From: Pseudodesulfovibrio sp. zrk46
GTDB lineage: Bacteria; Desulfobacterota; Desulfovibrionia; Desulfovibrionales; Desulfovibrionaceae
Direction: 5' to 3'
Length of the DNA stretch: 64,000 nt
NCBI RefSeq assembly: GCF_012516435.1
Contig: NZ_CP051216.1
Location: 746,001-810,000 of the forward strand
The position numbers were made by a program, and so were the translations under genes. Positions 60,339-64,000 of the stretch are shown one piece after another; within the stretch, counting starts at the first letter, position 1, and every line of letters starts with the position of its first letter. The notes under the pieces are model-generated. The model did not search any database. It saw nothing but the letters and a program-made list of their open reading frames with translations, and was not told the origin of the DNA.

Positions 60339-61121
60339 ATGATACCAGCTATGCTAACAAGATACACTATATACACCCTCCTCTTTGCAGTCTTTCTGCT
60401 GTGCCCCTCTGCGCAAGCGGAAGAGATTGTCGTGACCAATGGGGAGTGGCCTCCATACACCTCCAAGGAGTTCAAGCATGGCGGCTATGCAACACGTATC
60501 TGTACGCAGGCCTTTGCCATCGGCGGCATGGATGTTCGGTACATGTGGATGCCCTGGAAACGAGGATATGAATCCGCCCGTTCCGGCCCCGCCATGGGAA
60601 CCTTCACCTGGAACAAGACGCGTGAAGGGGAAAAGCACTTCTACTACAGTGACCCGGTCTTTGCGCCACAAACGGTCATATTTCACACACGCGGCAGCTC
60701 CTTTGACTGGTGGACACCGGATGACTTCGGTCACCTGCGCGTAGGGGCCACCCTCGGCTACCTTTATGAGGATGAATTGAGGAAAGCCGTTAACAGGCAT
60801 GGCGGCAAGCTGGAAATAGCCCCCACCGACGAGATCAATTTCCAAAAGCTCGCTGCGGGTCGCATCGACGTCTTTCCCTGCGCCAAGGAAGTGGGCCTCT
60901 ACCTCATGCGTCACAAGCTCCCCCCCGGTTCAGCCGACACCATCAACTACCACCCCAGACTGCTACTTGAGGCCACTGCCTATCTTCTCATCTCCAAGCG
61001 GATTCACAACGGTCCGGACATCATCAAGCGATTCAACGAAGGGCTGCAGATCTTACGGGACAGCGGCAAATACGACGAATACCACTTTGAATCCCTCCGT
61101 GGTGAGTACATGCCGCAATAA
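60339..61121 (+). CDS. Periplasmic solute-binding protein, second of three tandem paralogues
   Basis: The 260-residue protein has a signal peptide (LCPSAQAEE) and the same domain, with TNGEWPPYTSKEFKHGGYATR, PWKRGYESARSG and GKLEIAPTDEINFQKLAAGRID. Start candidates are ATG 60339 or ATG 60351. AGGA nine bases before 60339 is weak. Confidence 0.75.
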   Translation: MIPAMLTRYTIYTLLFAVFLLCPSAQAEEIVVTNGEWPPYTSKEFKHGGYATRICTQAFAIGGMDVRYMWMPWKRGYESARSGPAMGTFTWNKTREGEKHFYYSDPVFAPQTVIFHTRGSSFDWWTPDDFGHLRVGATLGYLYEDELRKAVNRHGGKLEIAPTDEINFQKLAAGRIDVFPCAKEVGLYLMRHKLPPGSADTINYHPRLLLEATAYLLISKRIHNGPDIIKRFNEGLQILRDSGKYDEYHFESLRGEYMPQ

Positions 61122-61212
61122 GCCAAGCGGCGTTATTATCTCTCTGACAAGTATCAATGGCGATTCCATTGTCGCCACCAGTGTGGTATGGAAATGACAG
61201 GATTTCACAACC

Positions 61213-61986
61213 ATGCTGATACGCTTTGCCATGCTCGCACTGCTGTGCGCTCTGACTCTCCCCACCTTCACCGCTCAGGCGGAACAATTGGTGCTGACCA
61301 ACGGAGAATGGCCGCCCTACTTCTCACCCAATTTTGAACACGACGGCCCAGGCTCCCGCATCGTCACGGAAGCCTTCGCCGATGTCGGCATTGACGTCGA
61401 ATATGCGTTCATGCCGTGGAAACGCTCCCTGCACGCGGCCAGAGCTGGCGACTATGACGGCGCGGTCGCCTGGCGGTGGTCCGAGGAATGGGCAAAGGAT
61501 TTCCTGTACAGCGACCCCATCCTGTGGATCAATTCGGTCTTTTTCCATCGCAAGGATGTCCATATCGATTGGGAGACACTTGATGATCTGGGACACCTGC
61601 GTCTGGGCGGCACCTTGGGCTACAGCCATGAGCCCTACCTTCAGGAAGCGGCTCTTCGCAACGGCGGCTCCTACGAGGCAGCTCCCACCGACGAACTCAA
61701 TCTGCAAAAGCTGGCTGAAAAACGTATCGATGTGTTTCCCTGCGACTACAAGGCCGCCCAATATCTTCTCAAGAACAAACTTCCGCCCGAGGTTGGTGCC
61801 ATCCTGACCTTTCACCCCAAAATTTTTCTGGAGGGCGAATTGTATCTCCTCATCTCCAAAAAAACTCCCAATGGTAAAGAGATCGTCGCCCGGTTCAACA
61901 AAGGGCTCAAAAAACTCAAGGAAAGTGGTCGTTATGACCAGTACCTCGCCGAGCCCCCCCGGAAAGACTCTCCCCGTGCCCCGTGA
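61213..61986 (+). CDS. Periplasmic solute-binding protein, third of three tandem paralogues
   Basis: The 257-residue protein has a signal peptide (TFTAQAEQ) and the domain motifs LTNGEWPPYFSPNFEHDGPG, PWKRSLHAARAGDYDG and YEAAPTDELNLQKLAEKRID. It differs more from the other two, showing divergence after duplication. A terminator follows after 40 bp. No ABC permease is encoded. Confidence 0.76.
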   Translation: MLIRFAMLALLCALTLPTFTAQAEQLVLTNGEWPPYFSPNFEHDGPGSRIVTEAFADVGIDVEYAFMPWKRSLHAARAGDYDGAVAWRWSEEWAKDFLYSDPILWINSVFFHRKDVHIDWETLDDLGHLRLGGTLGYSHEPYLQEAALRNGGSYEAAPTDELNLQKLAEKRIDVFPCDYKAAQYLLKNKLPPEVGAILTFHPKIFLEGELYLLISKKTPNGKEIVARFNKGLKKLKESGRYDQYLAEPPRKDSPRAP

Positions 61987-62025
61987 CACAACTTTTGACA
62001 TCCGCGCGCCATATGGATAAATGCC

Positions 62026-62057
62026 GGGCGTCCGCATCAAATCGGACGCCCTTTTTT
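62026..62057 (+). terminator. Terminator after the three binding-protein genes
   Basis: GGGCGTCCG (62026-62034) and CGGACGCCC (62043-62051) form a stem, followed by TTTTTT. Confidence 0.9.
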
Positions 62058-62074
62058 CATCTGGAGGAAAAACA

Positions 62075-62827
62075 ATGCTCGACGATCTCGCCGTGGTCCT
62101 GTTCCGGCCCAAATTCCCTGAAAACGTGGGCAGTGCCGCCCGCGCCTGCCTGAACATGGGAGTCAACAACCTGATTCTCGTGGACCCGTATAATCTCGAT
62201 CTCGATAAGGCCCGCCCACTGGCAACGGCCCACGCCAAGCACATTCTCGAAGGCGCCCGCATCGTCGAGACCCTGCCCGAAGCCCTCGAAGGGTTCACCT
62301 CAGTCTACGGCACCACCGCCCGCACCGGCGGTTGGCGCAAAGGCATCATGTCGCCCTCCACCCTCGCCGGAGTCGTGGACGAACGTCTGCGCGACGGCGG
62401 CAAGATCGCCATTGTCTTCGGTCCCGAGGACAAGGGGCTTACCAACGAGGAAACCTCTCTCTGTTCCGGTCTCATGACCATCCCCACCAGCCGAGAGGGC
62501 ACCTCCCTCAACCTCGCCCAAGCCGTGGTCGTCGTGCTCTACGAGATCTTCAAGAAGTCCCTCGACGCGCCCTTCACCCCTGACGGTCCGCCGCAGGAGC
62601 GCAGCACCACCATTCAGGAGCAGGAAGCGCTCTTCTCCAATCTGCAGGAGTCGCTGCTGGCCATCGATTTTCTCAAGGACGACAACCCGGATTACTGGAT
62701 GCTTCCAGTGCGCCGTTTCTTCTCCAAGATCAATCTCAAACGCAACGAGTTCAATCTGCTCATGGGCGTTTGCCGACAGGTCCAGTGGTTTGTACGGACG
62801 TATGGGCCAGACAAAGGGAAGAAATAA
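62075..62827 (+). CDS. SpoU/TrmJ-type RNA 2'-O-methyltransferase
   Basis: The 250-residue protein has the SPOUT fold with VLFRPKFPENVGSAARACLNMGV, IAIVFGPEDKGLTNEE, and IPTSREGTSLNLAQAV. This resembles tRNA (cytidine/uridine-2'-O-)-methyltransferase TrmJ. The longer C-terminal extension is of TrmJ type. GGAGG lies eight bases before ATG 62075. The target base cannot be stated from sequence. Confidence 0.86.
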   Translation: MLDDLAVVLFRPKFPENVGSAARACLNMGVNNLILVDPYNLDLDKARPLATAHAKHILEGARIVETLPEALEGFTSVYGTTARTGGWRKGIMSPSTLAGVVDERLRDGGKIAIVFGPEDKGLTNEETSLCSGLMTIPTSREGTSLNLAQAVVVVLYEIFKKSLDAPFTPDGPPQERSTTIQEQEALFSNLQESLLAIDFLKDDNPDYWMLPVRRFFSKINLKRNEFNLLMGVCRQVQWFVRTYGPDKGKK

Positions 62828-62839
62828 ATCAGGGTAAAG

Positions 62840-63160
62840 CCGCCTTCGGCGGATGAAGAATGGACTAGCAGGGCTGCCTGCCCTATCTCTGCTATCGTCA
62901 TCTCTAAAGCTCGAAGACTCGCTAAGAGCTGACAGCGCACCCGGCTTAAGGCCGAGGGCCTTAAGAATCCCATCTGCGCCTATTGGCGCAAAGGTGTTCT
63001 TATTCAAGTTCGCCCGCCCTCGAGCGAAGCGAACGATAAAAGGTTTAGGAGATTCTTGCTTTAGCCGTTCCCGAGTCTTCGAGGGTTACGGATAAAGACA
63101 GCAGAGATAGACGCCCCTCCGGCGAGGAGGCCCGCGGCAGCGCCGCCGGAGGCACCCTAT
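62840..63160. repeat. Large composite palindromic region, copy B6
   Basis: Modules include GCCGCCTTCGGCGG, GGCTTAAGGCC with GGCCTTAAG, TGCGCCTATTGGCGCA and GTTCGCCCGCCC. The end contains GCAGAGATAGACGCCCCTCC, which is the inverted form of the block near 36590. The 410-bp gap before the exonuclease gene contains nothing else. Confidence 0.75.
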
Positions 63161-63238
63161 CGTTCATCAAGCAGACAGTTTGCTTCGCGATAGTGAATGA
63201 TGTATATCCGACAGGCACCAAGAATCATAAGGAAAGAC

Positions 63239-63778
63239 ATGTCACACTCCATCGAAAACACCCGCTTCGTTGCCATTGATTTCGAAACCGCTGACTCCAA
63301 ACGGGATTCTGCCTGCGCCATCGGCATTGTCGTGGTGGACAAAGGCGAGATCGTCGAGCGCGATTACCGCCTCATTCGTCCGCCCCGCAAGAAATTCAAT
63401 CCGTTCTGTGTTCGCGTCCACGGCATCCACTGGGAAGACGTCTGCGACGAACCCTGCTTTGGCGAGATCTGGCCCGATATCGAACACCTCTTTGAGGGTG
63501 CCGATTTCCTCGTGGCCCACAACTCTGCCTTTGATCGGTCCGTACTCCAGACCTGCTGCCGCGATTGCGGATATGACGCCCCGGCCCAGCCATTCCTGTG
63601 CACGGTCCAGCTCTCCCGCAATACATGGTCCCTCGCGTCCAACAAGCTGCCTTCGGTCTGCGACCACCTCGGTATCTCGCTGAATCACCATAACGCCGCC
63701 TCGGACGCCGAAGCCTGCGCCCTTATTGCGGTGAATGGCCTGCGAGAGAACCCGGCATATCTGGGCAAAGTGCTGTAG
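63239..63778 (+). CDS. DEDDh-family 3'-5' exonuclease (DnaQ-like)
   Basis: The 179-residue protein has FVAIDFETADSKRDSACAIG (first Asp and Glu), VHGIHWEDV, VAHNSAFDRSVL and HHNAASDAEACA (His and final Asp). This is the catalytic set of DnaQ-type exonucleases without a polymerase partner. It trims DNA or RNA ends in the cytoplasm. AAGGAA lies six bases before the start. Confidence 0.87.
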   Translation: MSHSIENTRFVAIDFETADSKRDSACAIGIVVVDKGEIVERDYRLIRPPRKKFNPFCVRVHGIHWEDVCDEPCFGEIWPDIEHLFEGADFLVAHNSAFDRSVLQTCCRDCGYDAPAQPFLCTVQLSRNTWSLASNKLPSVCDHLGISLNHHNAASDAEACALIAVNGLRENPAYLGKVL

Positions 63779-63799
63779 CCGAACCATTTCAAAACAATC

Positions 63800-63834
63800 A
63801 GGCCGGACTTTCGATGAAAGTCCGGCCTTTTTTG
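63800..63834 (+). terminator. Terminator of the exonuclease gene
   Basis: AGGCCGGACTTTC (63800-63812) and GAAAGTCCGGCCT (63816-63828) form a 13-bp stem, followed by TTTTTT. Confidence 0.92.
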
Positions 63835-63883
63835 TGCTCACCAAACGCCGGAGCGCTGGCAGCCCTCGATGCTGACGGCCCTG

Positions 63884-64000
63884 CTAATATCGGCAGTAAC
63901 CGTCTGCCATTCCCGCATCGAGGGCCTGTTGAGAATCATTGCGGACGACTCTCACCAGCTTCTCGTTGCTCGGCGCAGTCCGGAAAAACGCCATGGTCTG
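63884..64000 (-). CDS. C-terminal 38 residues of an unidentified protein (partial)
   Basis: The minus-strand frame runs from the window edge to TAG at 63884 and ends ALDAGMADGYCRY. It is too short to classify. It could also start at ATG 63994 as a very small gene. A GCCCTCGATGC / GCATCGAGGGC inverted repeat (63862 and 63915) overlaps its end. Confidence 0.35.
   Translation of the reverse strand, partial: QTMAFFRTAPSNEKLVRVVRNDSQQALDAGMADGYCRY

Noticed and set aside
62840-63160. Composite palindromic region as a decayed gene or tRNA
   Set aside because: No open frame or cloverleaf was found. The blocks recur elsewhere as non-coding modules.
63862-63925. GCCCTCGATGC / GCATCGAGGGC inverted repeat near the window end as a terminator
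   Set aside because: The arms are 42 bp apart with no T-run, and a reading frame crosses one arm, so it cannot be assigned.

Overview
The window looks like chromosomal DNA of a strictly anaerobic, Gram-negative sulfate reducer of the Desulfovibrio/Pseudodesulfovibrio type. This is an inference. It rests on a full anaerobe oxygen-defence set (rubredoxin:oxygen oxidoreductase, rubredoxins, desulfoferrodoxin, rubrerythrin, PerR), a c-type-heme chemoreceptor next to a tetraheme cytochrome, futalosine-pathway menaquinone genes, a PurS-PurL fusion, TAXI-TRAP transport, LptD and Mla outer-membrane genes, and several small Desulfovibrio-type proteins. No rRNA, tRNA, CRISPR array, insertion sequence or prophage was recognised. 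Most genes are on the minus strand.

Layout. 1-0.9 kb: the end of ilvD and a PfpI protein. 1.0-2.0 kb: three copies of a ~248 bp unit that each look like a sigma54-driven ~63-nt small RNA gene with its own upstream activator site. I consider this the most interesting feature of the window. 2-7.3 kb: HD-GYP, TPR, a lipoprotein, a solute-binding protein, a degenerate response regulator and a FapA-like protein. 7.4-11.3 kb: phosphate genes (DUF47, Pit, PhoR-like kinase). 11.7-18.6 kb: small protein, alr, mutL, lptD, hldD. 18.9-22.4 kb: VWA-OmpA protein, small conserved proteins and a binding protein. 22.5-26.3 kb: roo, rubredoxin fusion, dfx, rbr and perR. 26.5-30 kb: binding protein, heme chemoreceptor and cytochrome. 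30-38 kb: purSL, polyprenyl synthase, mqnB, UDP-sugar dehydrogenase, DUF2065 and menG with a histone-like tail. 38-41 kb: GGDEF protein, CreA and a Nif11-like peptide. 41-45 kb: yfcE and mlaACDFE. 45-52 kb: HD hydrolase, tautomerase, argJ, TauE, DUF3124, a likely PerR-regulon protein, pncC and a lipoprotein. 52.5-59 kb: malic enzyme and a TRAP system with two TAXI binding proteins. 59.4-62 kb: three tandem periplasmic binding proteins. 62-64 kb: a SpoU/TrmJ-type methyltransferase, a DEDDh exonuclease and the edge of another gene.

How the genes work together. The oxygen genes form a chain in which rubredoxin feeds electrons to ROO (O2 to water), desulfoferrodoxin (superoxide) and rubrerythrin (peroxide). 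A shared 16-bp motif upstream of rbr, perR and the gene at 50009 suggests a PerR regulon. Related inverted repeats upstream of malic enzyme, the TRAP permease and the TAXI protein suggest one repressor controls import and oxidation of a C4-type acid. mlaA-F moves phospholipid between membranes and lptD inserts LPS. mqnB, the polyprenyl synthase and menG all serve menaquinone.

Intergenic DNA is unusually structured. There are three repeat families: the small-RNA units (997-1983), ~120 bp near-perfect palindromes whose arms differ between copies yet stay self-complementary (11909, 15111, 24228), and modular GC-rich palindromes (20716, 36565, 49380, 52235, 55340, 62840). Start codons were chosen from visible ribosome-binding sites. 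Family assignments come from reading the protein sequences, not from database searches.
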